A stretch of 8,188 bases of DNA from Thermoleophilaceae bacterium (lineage in GTDB: Bacteria; Actinomycetota; Thermoleophilia; Solirubrobacterales; JACPNS01), in contig JAEMRJ010000102.1 in NCBI GenBank assembly GCA_016463365.1, forward strand, positions 1-8,188, in the 5' to 3' direction. The translations under genes were made by a program, and so were the position numbers. Positions 1-6,713 of the stretch are shown here, in pieces; positions within the stretch are counted from its first letter, which is position 1, and each line of letters begins with the position of its first letter. The notes under the pieces were generated by a model, which had not been told where the DNA came from, did no database searches, and was given only the letters and a program-made list of their open reading frames with translations.

Positions 1-2
1 GC

Positions 3-362
3 ATGGTCACGATGGAGCTCGCCGACCCGGACAGCGTGTACGAGCCCGAGCAGGCCGATGCTCCGCTTCACGTCGCGGTGCAGTACTTCGTTCCCGAGGA
101 GAACGAGCTGGAGTTCATCGCCGCGATGACCGGGCTTGAGCGTGCCCGCCGGCGCACCGGTGCCTACGAGTGGAACCTCAACCGCCGAGCCGGCAGCGAG
201 CGAGAAGGTACTTTCGTCGAGGAGTTCAGCGTCGCGTCCTGGGAGGAGTACAAGAATCAGGTCACCGCCCGCTGGACTGTGGCCGACAGCGGCGTCTACG
301 AACGCGCGTTGGAACTGATCGAGGGCGAGCCGCTGGTGCGGCACTACTACAGGGTGGTTTGA
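3..362 (+). CDS. C-terminal end of an MFS_3-type (EntS-like) exporter, 5' partial
   Basis: This frame is open from the window edge to TGA at 360-362, so it is probably the 3' end of a longer gene; the ATG at base 3 is most likely internal. The 119 visible residues contain no membrane helix. They match my memory of the soluble C-terminal domain of MFS_3 (DUF894) transporters, the family of the enterobactin exporter EntS: a VAVQYFVPEE strand, then FIAAMTGLERARRRTGAYEW, a short beta segment ending EEFSVASWEEYKNQ, an RWTVADSGVYERALEL helix, and a closing VRHYY. In that family this domain follows 12 transmembrane helices and lies in the cytoplasm. The substrate cannot be told from this fragment. 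The stop overlaps the next start (TGATG), so the two are probably co-transcribed. A stand-alone ABM-like (monooxygenase-fold) protein starting at base 3 is the alternative; I consider it less likely because no ribosome binding site is visible. Confidence 0.7.
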   Translation: MVTMELADPDSVYEPEQADAPLHVAVQYFVPEENELEFIAAMTGLERARRRTGAYEWNLNRRAGSEREGTFVEEFSVASWEEYKNQVTARWTVADSGVYERALELIEGEPLVRHYYRVV

Positions 363-562
363 TGAATCAAGAGGATCCGAATCAGGGCTCGCAGCTTGAC
401 CCGCGGGCGGTGCCGGTTGCGATCGCATCGTTTGTGGTGATCGTGATCGGGATCCTCTCGACCTACGGGAACCTGACGATCGGCGCAGTCATCGTGCTGC
501 TCGGGCTTTGCGGCGTGGTGTGGGTGGGGCGAATGGCAATGAAGCAGGCGTCCGGCGAGTGA
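362..562 (+). CDS. Small two-helix membrane protein, 66 aa, unknown function
   Basis: I do not recognise this family. The start at 362 overlaps the preceding TGA (TGATG), which fixes the gene as an operon partner; the longer open frame reaching back to 170 only shadows the exporter gene. The protein has a polar N-terminus of about 15 residues (MNQEDPNQGSQLDPR). Two hydrophobic segments follow, at about residues 16-33 (AVPVAIASFVVIVIGILS) and 38-56 (LTIGAVIVLLGLCGVVWVG), separated by a very short loop, then a short tail, MAMKQASGE. It should be a helical hairpin in the cytoplasmic membrane with both ends probably on the same side. No catalytic motif or cysteine pair is visible. Its position suggests an accessory role beside the exporter, but that is inference from position only. 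The coding call rests on the overlap and the coherent two-helix pattern. Confidence 0.65.
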   Translation: MNQEDPNQGSQLDPRAVPVAIASFVVIVIGILSTYGNLTIGAVIVLLGLCGVVWVGRMAMKQASGE

Positions 563-610
563 CTACTTAAGTGTCACCCCAATAGCGCCGATCAGAGCTG
601 AGAAAGTCAG

Positions 611-964
611 ATGAAGCTCACCGATCCGATCAAGTCATCCACTGTCAACAGGCTCACTGTGAGGTTGGCGGTGCTGGGGGCGTGCGTGTTCGGTCTTGCC
701 CTCGTGCTGATGCTGGCCGACCAGAAGCTGGCCAGACCGTTGTTGGTTGCGGGGCTCTTGATCTTCATGTGCGGGTACTGGATCGATTGGTACATCTCGC
801 CGGACGTAGACCGTGACGAGCGTGCAATTGCTGCGAACGAAGCGGCAACTGAAGGGCAGCCGTTGGAGAGGGTCGGAACTCCGCGGTGGGCGTTCATCGC
901 GCTCGGCCTCTGCGTCTTCGTTGGTTTTCCGCTCCTGGTGCTGCTCGATGAACTGGGAAGTTGA
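611..964 (+). CDS. Three-helix membrane protein, 117 aa, unknown function
   Basis: The family is not recognised. Hydrophobic segments lie at about residues 17-36 (VRLAVLGACVFGLALVLMLA), 42-58 (RPLLVAGLLIFMCGYWI) and 92-112 (RWAFIALGLCVFVGFPLLVLL). A charged loop at about 63-91 (SPDVDRDERAIAANEAATEG and following) separates helix 2 from helix 3. The start ATG at 611 follows a weak purine-rich stretch, GAGAAAG, and lies 48 bases after the previous gene, so this may head its own small unit or continue the one above. The stop at 962-964 is one base before the next ATG, and the two downstream membrane proteins look co-transcribed. Codon choice is less GC-biased than in the his/trp genes. The reverse-strand frames here (607-987 and 635-1018) lack membrane or domain logic and are shadows. 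Confidence 0.65.
   Translation: MKLTDPIKSSTVNRLTVRLAVLGACVFGLALVLMLADQKLARPLLVAGLLIFMCGYWIDWYISPDVDRDERAIAANEAATEGQPLERVGTPRWAFIALGLCVFVGFPLLVLLDELGS
955..960 (+). promoter_or_regulatory. Ribosome binding site for the PH-like membrane protein
   Basis: GGGAAG ends 5 bases before the ATG at 966, and lies inside the last codons of the previous gene. It favours 966 as the start over the in-frame ATG at 948, which has no purine-rich stretch before it and would need an 18-base overlap. Confidence 0.5.
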
Positions 965-965
965 G

Positions 966-1511
966 ATGTCCGATGACGCGCGGACACGGGTCTCTCGGCC
1001 CCGGTGCTCGGCCAACATTGTGTTCGCTCACTGGTTGGTGTTCTTCACGTTCAACCTTGTTTTTCTTGCGCTGTTCCTGAGCACCATCTTGGAGCCTGCG
1101 GACTACGAGACACCGGGCCTGTACTACGGCTTTTCGGCATTCTTCGGAATCGTCGCGTTCGCATGCCTGTTCCTGACTGCCCGGAGCGTTCGTGTGGCAG
1201 TCTGGATCGACGACGATCGGGTATGTGTTCGTAACTACGTCACCACGTACTCGGTCAAGGCGGCCGATGTGGTCGAGTTCTCCTATGGCTATCCCCAAGC
1301 GCGCATGCAGGGCTATGAGCAGGCCGGATCACTCAAGCTGAAAGACGGCTCCGTGAGACCGGTTGTCGCGATCAGCAGAGGAACCTGGCTGACGTCTGGT
1401 CCGATGCGATCGGGCGCCGCGCTTCTGGATGACCTGAATTCCGCCGTCCACGGCGAGGCGAGCGAGCGGCGGCACCTAGAATCCCCCGCAAATGCCAGAA
1501 CTCACCTTTGA
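966..1511 (+). CDS. Membrane protein with two N-terminal helices and a PH-like domain
   Basis: This 181-residue protein has helices at about residues 24-42 ([19 protein letters not shown]) and 53-72 ([20 protein letters not shown]). A soluble part at about 75-163 follows. It reads [20 protein letters not shown], then [32 protein letters not shown], and an amphipathic helix, [15 protein letters not shown]. The order of strand, 'vrN' turn, 'v...dI/V' strand, 'L.DG....' hairpin and C-terminal helix is that of actinobacterial PH-like membrane proteins (bPH_6 or related Pfam families), whose role is generally unknown. The family match is from memory of pattern only. Start at 966 is chosen for its GGGAAG site and 1-base gap to the previous stop. 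The last 18 residues are polar, lie beyond the domain, and overlap the hisIE start by 20 bases while carrying its apparent promoter. Confidence 0.7.
   Translation: MSDDARTRVSRPRCSANIVFAHWLVFFTFNLVFLALFLSTILEPADYETPGLYYGFSAFFGIVAFACLFLTARSVRVAVWIDDDRVCVRNYVTTYSVKAADVVEFSYGYPQARMQGYEQAGSLKLKDGSVRPVVAISRGTWLTSGPMRSGAALLDDLNSAVHGEASERRHLESPANARTHL
1477..1482 (+). promoter_or_regulatory. Candidate -10 box for a leaderless or near-leaderless hisIE transcript
   Basis: TAGAAT fits the TAnnnT pattern of sigma-70-type -10 boxes in actinobacteria. Nine bases separate it from the ATG at 1492, so initiation at the usual distance would fall around 1489-1490, leaving a 5' leader of only about 2-3 bases. 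No Shine-Dalgarno sequence is present between them (CCCCCGCAA). No convincing -35 element is seen 16-18 bases upstream. The box sits within the last codons of the upstream gene. Confidence 0.45.
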
Positions 1512-2097
1512 CTCAAACGGTCTGATCCCGTGCATCGTCCAGGACGCCGACAGCGGCGCCGTGCTGACGCTTGCCTACATGAATGAGGAATCGCTCACGA
1601 AGACGAAGGAGACGGGGGAGACCTGGTTCTTCTCGCGCTCGCGCAATGAGCTCTGGCACAAGGGCGCGACAAGCGGCAACATCCAGAAGGTGCGCGAGCT
1701 GCGTTATGACTGCGACGGCGACGCGATCCTCGCGCTCGTCGAGCCGGCCGGTCCGGCCTGTCACACCGGAGAAACGACCTGTTTTTATCGCGGACTCGCA
1801 GGCGAACTGACGACGCAGCGCTTCGAGGCGCCGGGCGAGCTCACCAGCACGCTCAATGCGCGTCGCGCCGAAATGCCCGAGGGCTCCTACACAACTCAGC
1901 TTCTGAACGACCCGCCGTTCATCGCCGAGAAGGTCCTCGAAGAAGCCGAGGAAGTCACCCGCGCCGCACGCGAAGAGACCGACGACCGCGTCGCCAACGA
2001 GGCGGCGGATGTGATCTACCACCTCGCGGTACTGATGACCCAGCGCGGGCTCTCGCTCCAGGACGCCTTCGCGGTCCTGAACGAACGCGCCCGCTGA
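1492..2097 (+). CDS. hisIE: Bifunctional phosphoribosyl-AMP cyclohydrolase / phosphoribosyl-ATP pyrophosphatase
   Basis: This 201-residue cytoplasmic enzyme performs steps 2 and 3 of histidine synthesis: PR-ATP is hydrolysed to PR-AMP, whose purine ring is then opened. The HisI domain (about residues 8-100) shows LIPCIVQD, the substrate motif [17 protein letters not shown] (47-63), the metal-binding DCDGD (73-77), and Cys90-His91 and Cys97, which fit the zinc ligands of the family. The HisE domain (about 133-201) shows [16 protein letters not shown] (Glu150, Glu151, Glu154) and EAADVIYH (Glu170, Asp173), the EExxE...ExxD metal site of all-alpha NTP pyrophosphatases. Both active sites look intact and the length matches known HisIE fusions. 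Many actinobacteria keep hisI and hisE apart, so the fusion is a useful lineage marker. The start is supported by the conserved LIPxIVQ about 11 residues in. It overlaps the previous gene by 20 bases and precedes the glycosyltransferase by 13. Confidence 0.96.
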   Translation: MPELTFDSNGLIPCIVQDADSGAVLTLAYMNEESLTKTKETGETWFFSRSRNELWHKGATSGNIQKVRELRYDCDGDAILALVEPAGPACHTGETTCFYRGLAGELTTQRFEAPGELTSTLNARRAEMPEGSYTTQLLNDPPFIAEKVLEEAEEVTRAAREETDDRVANEAADVIYHLAVLMTQRGLSLQDAFAVLNERAR

Positions 2098-2110
2098 CCG
2101 GGGCTGGTCA

Positions 2111-3298
2111 ATGAGGATCGCGATCACCCACCACTCGCTCAAGGGCCTGGGCGGGACCGAAACCTACGTTTCGACAATCGGCGACGTGCTCCAGCGCGAC
2201 GGCCATGAGGTCTGGCTCTATGCGCCCGAGCGCGGCAAGGGTTCTGAGCTTGCCGAAGAATTCGGTCTGCGGGTCGTCACAAGTGTCCATGATCTTCCCG
2301 CCGATCTCGATGTCGCGATTCCGCAGGACGCGCCGTCAACGCTCGACGTGCTCGCGGTCTACCCCGAGCTGCCGCAGATCTTCGTCTCGCACACTGAGCT
2401 CTTTGATGTGGGGCTGCCGCCGCAGGTGGTCGGTGCCCTGAAGGCGGTCGTGACGCTTTACGACCGCGCGCACAACAGGGTTCTTGCGCAGTCGATCCAG
2501 GTTCCGGTCGAACGGCTGCGCCAGCCGGTCGACATCGAGCGCTTCAAGCCGCTCTCGCAGCTCCCGGACAAGCCGCGCACCGCGCGGAGCTTCGGCAACT
2601 ACTTGACGGGCGAGCGCCTGCGGGTCGTGGAGCGGGCATGCGAGCTTGCCGGAATCGAGTTCTCGCTCGGCGGCGCTTCCAGCGGAGAGCTTGAGCTGCG
2701 TCCCGAGTACCGGCTCAATGAGGTCGACATCGTGTTCGGCAAGGCAAAGGTGATTCACGAGGCGATGGGCTGCGGCCGCGCGGCATACGTGCTCGATCAC
2801 AACGGAGCCGAAGGGTGGGTCACGGCCGAGAACTACGAGACGCTCGTCGCTGACAATTTCGGTGGGCGCACAGCGCCGCGCCCCTTCGACGCGGAATCGC
2901 TCGCCGCCGATCTCGGGAATTACGATCCGGCGATGGGACTTGTCAACCGGGACCTCATCGTCGCTCACCACGACGCGATCGCGCACACGGCGGGGTTGAT
3001 GGAGATCGTGCGTCGCCACGTCGACGACCCGGGTCCGCGACCGGATCCGGCAAACGTCGCGGAGCTCGCGCAGCTCACGCGAATCGCTTGGAAACATCAG
3101 GGCGAGGCCTTCCAGCTGCGCAATCAGATCGAGGCCAAGAGCCTGCAGATGGGCGATGCGATGTGGCGCGCAGAGGTGGCTGAAGCTGAGCTGGCCGCAG
3201 CGAGGCAGGATGCCGAGAACATCAAGCGCGAGTACGAGCGCCGTGAGCGTACTCTCCCGACGCTCAAGCGGCTGATCAAGCAGGTGCTCAGAAAATGA
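2111..3298 (+). CDS. GT-B (GT4-like) glycosyltransferase with C-terminal coiled coil
   Basis: This 395-residue protein is a predicted retaining glycosyltransferase using a nucleotide sugar at the cytoplasmic face of the membrane. The N-terminal Rossmann half begins MRIAITHHSLKGLGGTETYV, with the glycine-rich GGTE turn (14-17) typical of GT4 proteins, and continues with HEVWLYAPE. The second half has the donor-binding region at about 209-242: FGKAKVIHEAMGCGRAAYVL, then DHNGAEGWVTAENYE. That matches the 'GKa...EAMacGraV' segment of GT4 enzymes, including the glutamate that contacts the donor sugar. The donor half is shorter than in classical GT4 proteins. Residues about 335-382 are charged and heptad-like (RNQIEAKSL, AEVAEAELAAARQDAENIKR), a likely coiled coil ending in a basic tail. 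Donor and acceptor cannot be inferred. No strong ribosome binding site precedes 2111, so coupling to hisIE is plausible. The stop overlaps the acyltransferase start (ATGA), implying joint action on one glycan. Confidence 0.85.
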   Translation: MRIAITHHSLKGLGGTETYVSTIGDVLQRDGHEVWLYAPERGKGSELAEEFGLRVVTSVHDLPADLDVAIPQDAPSTLDVLAVYPELPQIFVSHTELFDVGLPPQVVGALKAVVTLYDRAHNRVLAQSIQVPVERLRQPVDIERFKPLSQLPDKPRTARSFGNYLTGERLRVVERACELAGIEFSLGGASSGELELRPEYRLNEVDIVFGKAKVIHEAMGCGRAAYVLDHNGAEGWVTAENYETLVADNFGGRTAPRPFDAESLAADLGNYDPAMGLVNRDLIVAHHDAIAHTAGLMEIVRRHVDDPGPRPDPANVAELAQLTRIAWKHQGEAFQLRNQIEAKSLQMGDAMWRAEVAEAELAAARQDAENIKREYERRERTLPTLKRLIKQVLRK

Positions 3299-3992
3299 TC
3301 GCGTCCAAAATCCTGAGCTACAGCGACCGCGCCCTGAACCTCCTGGTCGGCGAGGATGTCGAGATCGCCGAATCGGCCTGGATCGGCGCAAACGTGGTCA
3401 TCGAGGACGGCGTGACGATCGGCGAGAACGTTCAGATTCATCACGGCGCTCAGCTCGGCCTGAAACCTTCGCTTGGCGTGCGGTCTACGGCGTCTTCTGA
3501 GGGGATCGGACAACTGACGATCGGCGACGGTGCGGTTGTTCGCAACGGCGCGATGGTTTTTGCCGGTGCGCAGATCGGCGCGGGCACGATTCTCGGAGAT
3601 CAGTCCCACGTGCGCGAGAGCGCGACGATCGGCGAGCGCTCGATCATCGGTCGCGGAAGCGCGGTCAGCAATCACGCCGTCGTCGGCGCCGACGTGCGGG
3701 TTCAGAGCATGGTCTGGATAACGAGCGGCGTGATCGTCGAGGACGACGTGTTCTTCGGCCCCGGAGCGATGACGATGAACGACGACTCGATGGGGCGCGG
3801 CGCCGGTCGCTCTGAACACGAGCCGCCCGTCTTCAGGCGCGGTTGCCGGATCGGCGGAGGCGTGCTCGTCACGCCCGGCGTGACTGTCGGCGAAGAGGCA
3901 TTCGTGGCGGCCGGCGCGGTGCTCACCGCCGATGTCCCCGCAGGCGCTCGAGTTCGTGGCGTTCCCGCGCGCGTGTACGGTGAGGTCTCCGC

Positions 3993-3996
<4 letters not shown>
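3295..3996 (+). CDS. Left-handed beta-helix (hexapeptide) O-/N-acyltransferase
   Basis: This 233-residue protein is dominated by hexapeptide repeats, which build a left-handed beta helix that usually trimerises and binds acyl-CoA between subunits. Repeats run at about residues 22-60 (VEIAESAWIGANVVIEDGVT), 75-155 (LTIGDGAVVRNGAMVFAGAQ and IGERSIIGRGSAVSNHAVVG) and 185-212 (RIGGGVLVTPGVTVGEEAFV). The break at about 161-182, MNDDSMGR onward, is the loop seen in WbpD/WlbB-type sugar N-acetyltransferases. The ending DVPAGARVRGVPARVYG matches the usual 'DVP....v.GvPA' finish. This makes a sugar acetyltransferase for surface polysaccharide the best guess; substrate and acyl group are unknown. It overlaps the glycosyltransferase upstream and trpE downstream by 4 bases each. 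NeuD-like or serine acetyltransferases share the fold but fit less well. Confidence 0.88.
3979..3985 (+). promoter_or_regulatory. Ribosome binding site of trpE
   Basis: GGTGAGG ends 7 bases before the trpE ATG at 3993 and lies within the acyltransferase gene. With the 4-base overlap it supports translation as part of a longer message. The same stretch contains TACGGT (3976-3981), which also fits TAnnnT, so a weak internal promoter cannot be excluded. Confidence 0.5.
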
Positions 3997-5473
<1,477 letters not shown>

Positions 5474-5477
<4 letters not shown>

Positions 5478-6049
5478 AGGTTCTGATCATCGACAACTAC
5501 GACTCCTTCACGTACAACCTCGTGCAGTATCTGGGCGAGCTTGGCGCGGAGATCGACGTCGTGCGCAACGACGCTGAGTCGATCGAGCAGCTCGTCGCCC
5601 GCAAGCCGGACCGCGTCGTGATCTCGCCCGGCCCCTGCACGCCCAACGAAGCCGGCGTCTCACTGGAAGCGATCAAGACCTTTGCCGAGGCCGGCACGCC
5701 GGTGCTGGGCGTTTGCCTTGGCCATCAGGCGCTCGGCCAGGTCTTCGGCGGCGAAGTCGTGCGCGGCACCCCGACCCACGGCAAGACGGCGCTCGTCGAG
5801 CACGACGGCAAAACGATCTACGGAGGGGTGGAGTCGCCGATCGAGGTCGCGCGCTACCACTCGCTCGTCGTCGCGCCGGAGAGCCTCCCGGACGTTCTGG
5901 AGGTCAGCGCCACCACGCAGGCCCCTGAGGGCGAAGTGATCATGGGCCTGCGCCACAAGACTCTGCCCGCCGAGGGCGTGCAGTTCCACCCGGAATCGAT
6001 CCTTACAGGCACCGGTCTGGCACTGCTGTCCAACTTTTTACGTTCGTAG
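5474..6049 (+). CDS. trpG: Anthranilate synthase component II, glutamine amidotransferase
   Basis: This 191-residue class I glutamine amidotransferase releases ammonia from glutamine and channels it to TrpE. It opens with [20 protein letters not shown], has the oxyanion-region [11 protein letters not shown] (51-61), the nucleophile in [15 protein letters not shown] (Cys81), HGKT (102-105), and [10 protein letters not shown] with His172 and Glu174 completing the catalytic triad. Length is normal for a stand-alone component II. In some bacteria the same subunit also serves PabB in folate synthesis; whether it does here depends on whether a second copy exists elsewhere. The start overlaps the trpE stop (ATGA) and has an AGGAGG site. 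The gene ends at TAG 6047-6049, and its C-terminus (ALLSNFLRS) looks complete, so the vapBC module downstream did not truncate it. Confidence 0.97.
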
Positions 6050-6058
6050 CAATTTCGT

Positions 6059-6089
6059 TACACATCGTTATGTGTATATTGATACACAT
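6059..6089 (+). promoter_or_regulatory. Two interlocked palindromes, candidate VapBC autoregulatory operator
   Basis: Three alternating arms are present: TACACAT (6059-6065), ATGTGTAT (6070-6077) and ATACACAT (6082-6089). The first and second form a perfect 7-base inverted repeat around CGTT. The second and third form a perfect 8-base inverted repeat around ATTG. The middle arm is shared and both spacers are 4 bases. The array covers the candidate -10 box and the first two bases of the vapB start codon. VapB antitoxins of the ribbon-helix-helix type bind such repeats with VapC to repress their own promoter, so the assignment follows from position plus family knowledge. Confidence 0.75.
6075..6080 (+). 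promoter_or_regulatory. -10 box of the vapBC promoter, probably leaderless
   Basis: TATATT lies 7 bases before the vapB ATG at 6088, which puts the expected transcription start at 6087-6088, on the start codon itself. There is no Shine-Dalgarno sequence. A poor -35 candidate, TTTCGT, is at 6053-6058 with a 16-base spacer. The box is embedded in the operator palindromes, so bound VapBC should block RNA polymerase. Confidence 0.6.
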
Positions 6090-6285
6090 GCGAACGAACA
6101 TTGAAATAGATGATGAGTTGATGAGCGAGGCTCAGGCGTTGATCGGCGCAAAAACCAAGCGCGAAACAGTCGACCATGCGCTTCGCGAACTGGTCGCCAG
6201 GCAGAAGCGGCTGGGCATCCTCGAACTTCGGGGTCGTATCCGCTGGGAGGGCGATCTCGACGAGATGCGCCAGGGCCGCTTTTGA
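6088..6285 (+). CDS. vapB: VapB-type antitoxin, ribbon-helix-helix
   Basis: This 65-residue protein pairs with the PIN toxin immediately downstream. MRTNIEIDDELMSEAQALIG is the DNA-binding strand plus first helix of VapB antitoxins in the DUF2191 group, and TKRETVDHALRELVARQ (23-39) is the second helix. The tail, LRGRIRWEGDLDEMRQGR (47-64), is the usual toxin-wrapping segment that blocks the PIN active site. The ATG at 6088 is preferred over the in-frame ATG at 6070. The family begins MRTNIxID, and the extra residues MCILIH of the longer version are encoded by operator and -10 sequence. The stop (6283-6285) overlaps the vapC start as TTGA. The 38 bases before it are about one third G+C by my count, against the GC-rich surroundings. 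Together with VapC it should repress its own promoter. Confidence 0.9.
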   Translation: MRTNIEIDDELMSEAQALIGAKTKRETVDHALRELVARQKRLGILELRGRIRWEGDLDEMRQGRF

Positions 6286-6683
6286 TCGTCGTTGACACGA
6301 GCGTCTGGATCGACGTGATCAACGGCGCTGACACCCCCGCGGCGGCCGTTTGCGTGGACCTGATCGAGTCGGGACAGTCCGTGGCACTTACCGGCGTGAT
6401 CGTCACCGAGATTCTCCAGGGGTTCAGCTCTGAGCGTGAAGCGGAGGTGGTCGGCGAAAAGCTTCGCGCGTTTCCGCTTCTCCACATGGATGACACCGCG
6501 GACTATGAGCTTGCAGCTCGTCTGTATCGGCTGGCTCGCGCGGCGGGCATCACGGTGCGAAACATGGCCGACTGCTTGATCGCGGCGCCTTGCGTGCGAT
6601 CCGGTGTCCCGATTCTGCACTCGGACGCCGACTTCGACCGCCTGGCCACCTGCACCGCGCTGGAAATCTTTCCCGTCGGCTGA
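6282..6683 (+). CDS. vapC: VapC-type PIN-domain ribonuclease toxin
   Basis: This 133-residue PIN-fold, Mg2+-dependent endoribonuclease is held inactive by VapB. PIN toxins of this family typically cleave tRNAs or the rRNA sarcin-ricin loop; the target here is unknown. The acidic centre is complete: Asp5 in VVDTSVWID, Glu43 in VTEILQGF, Asp97 in RNMADCLIAA, and Asp115 in ILHSDADFDRLA. The length is normal, so the toxin looks active rather than decayed. Translation starts at TTG 6282, overlapping the vapB stop by 4 bases. A weak start coupled to the antitoxin's stop would keep toxin below antitoxin, which is inference. No frameshift or premature stop is seen. The gene ends 30 bases before trpD without a recognisable terminator, so read-through from the vapBC promoter into trpD is possible. 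Confidence 0.92.
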   Translation: MIVVDTSVWIDVINGADTPAAAVCVDLIESGQSVALTGVIVTEILQGFSSEREAEVVGEKLRAFPLLHMDDTADYELAARLYRLARAAGITVRNMADCLIAAPCVRSGVPILHSDADFDRLATCTALEIFPVG

Positions 6684-6695
6684 ACTTTTCCCCGG

Positions 6696-6701
6696 TAACG
6701 T
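6696..6701 (+). promoter_or_regulatory. Candidate -10 box for trpD
   Basis: TAACGT fits TAnnnT and lies 12 bases before the trpD ATG at 6714, predicting a leader of about 3-4 bases. No Shine-Dalgarno sequence occurs in the intervening TCTCGCCTGACC and no clear -35 element is visible. If real, it would let trpD and trpC be transcribed independently of trpEG and of VapBC control. Confidence 0.35.
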
Positions 6702-6713
6702 TCTCGCCTGACC

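Noticed and set aside
563..610. Possible promoter or terminator in the 48-base gap before the three-helix protein
   Set aside because: No TAnnnT box at a suitable distance, no stable hairpin and no T tract could be identified.
948..965. Alternative ATG for the PH-like membrane protein
   Set aside because: No purine-rich site precedes it, whereas 966 has GGGAAG at 5 bases and a clean 1-base gap from the previous stop.
2336..3391. A 351-codon open frame on the minus strand opposite the glycosyltransferase
   Set aside because: Arg/His-rich translation without domain logic, crossing the GT/acyltransferase junction; a shadow.
3940..3992. Tryptophan leader peptide, attenuator or T-box before trpE
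   Set aside because: trpE overlaps the previous coding sequence; there is no Trp-codon run, no terminator-like hairpin with a T tract and no space for a leader.
6070..6087. Upstream in-frame ATG that would lengthen VapB by six residues
   Set aside because: The added residues come from operator and -10 sequence, no ribosome binding site precedes them, and the family normally begins MRTNIxID, as from 6088.
6038..6703. TTACGTTCG (6038-6046) and TAACGTTCT (6696-6704) flanking vapBC as possible insertion-site duplication
   Set aside because: Only the six bases ACGTTC are shared in a contiguous block, one copy is coding sequence of trpG, and no mobility gene is present; chance is a sufficient explanation.
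6684..6713. Terminator between vapC and trpD
   Set aside because: The gap contains CTTTTCCCC but no preceding GC-rich inverted repeat, so nothing supports termination there.
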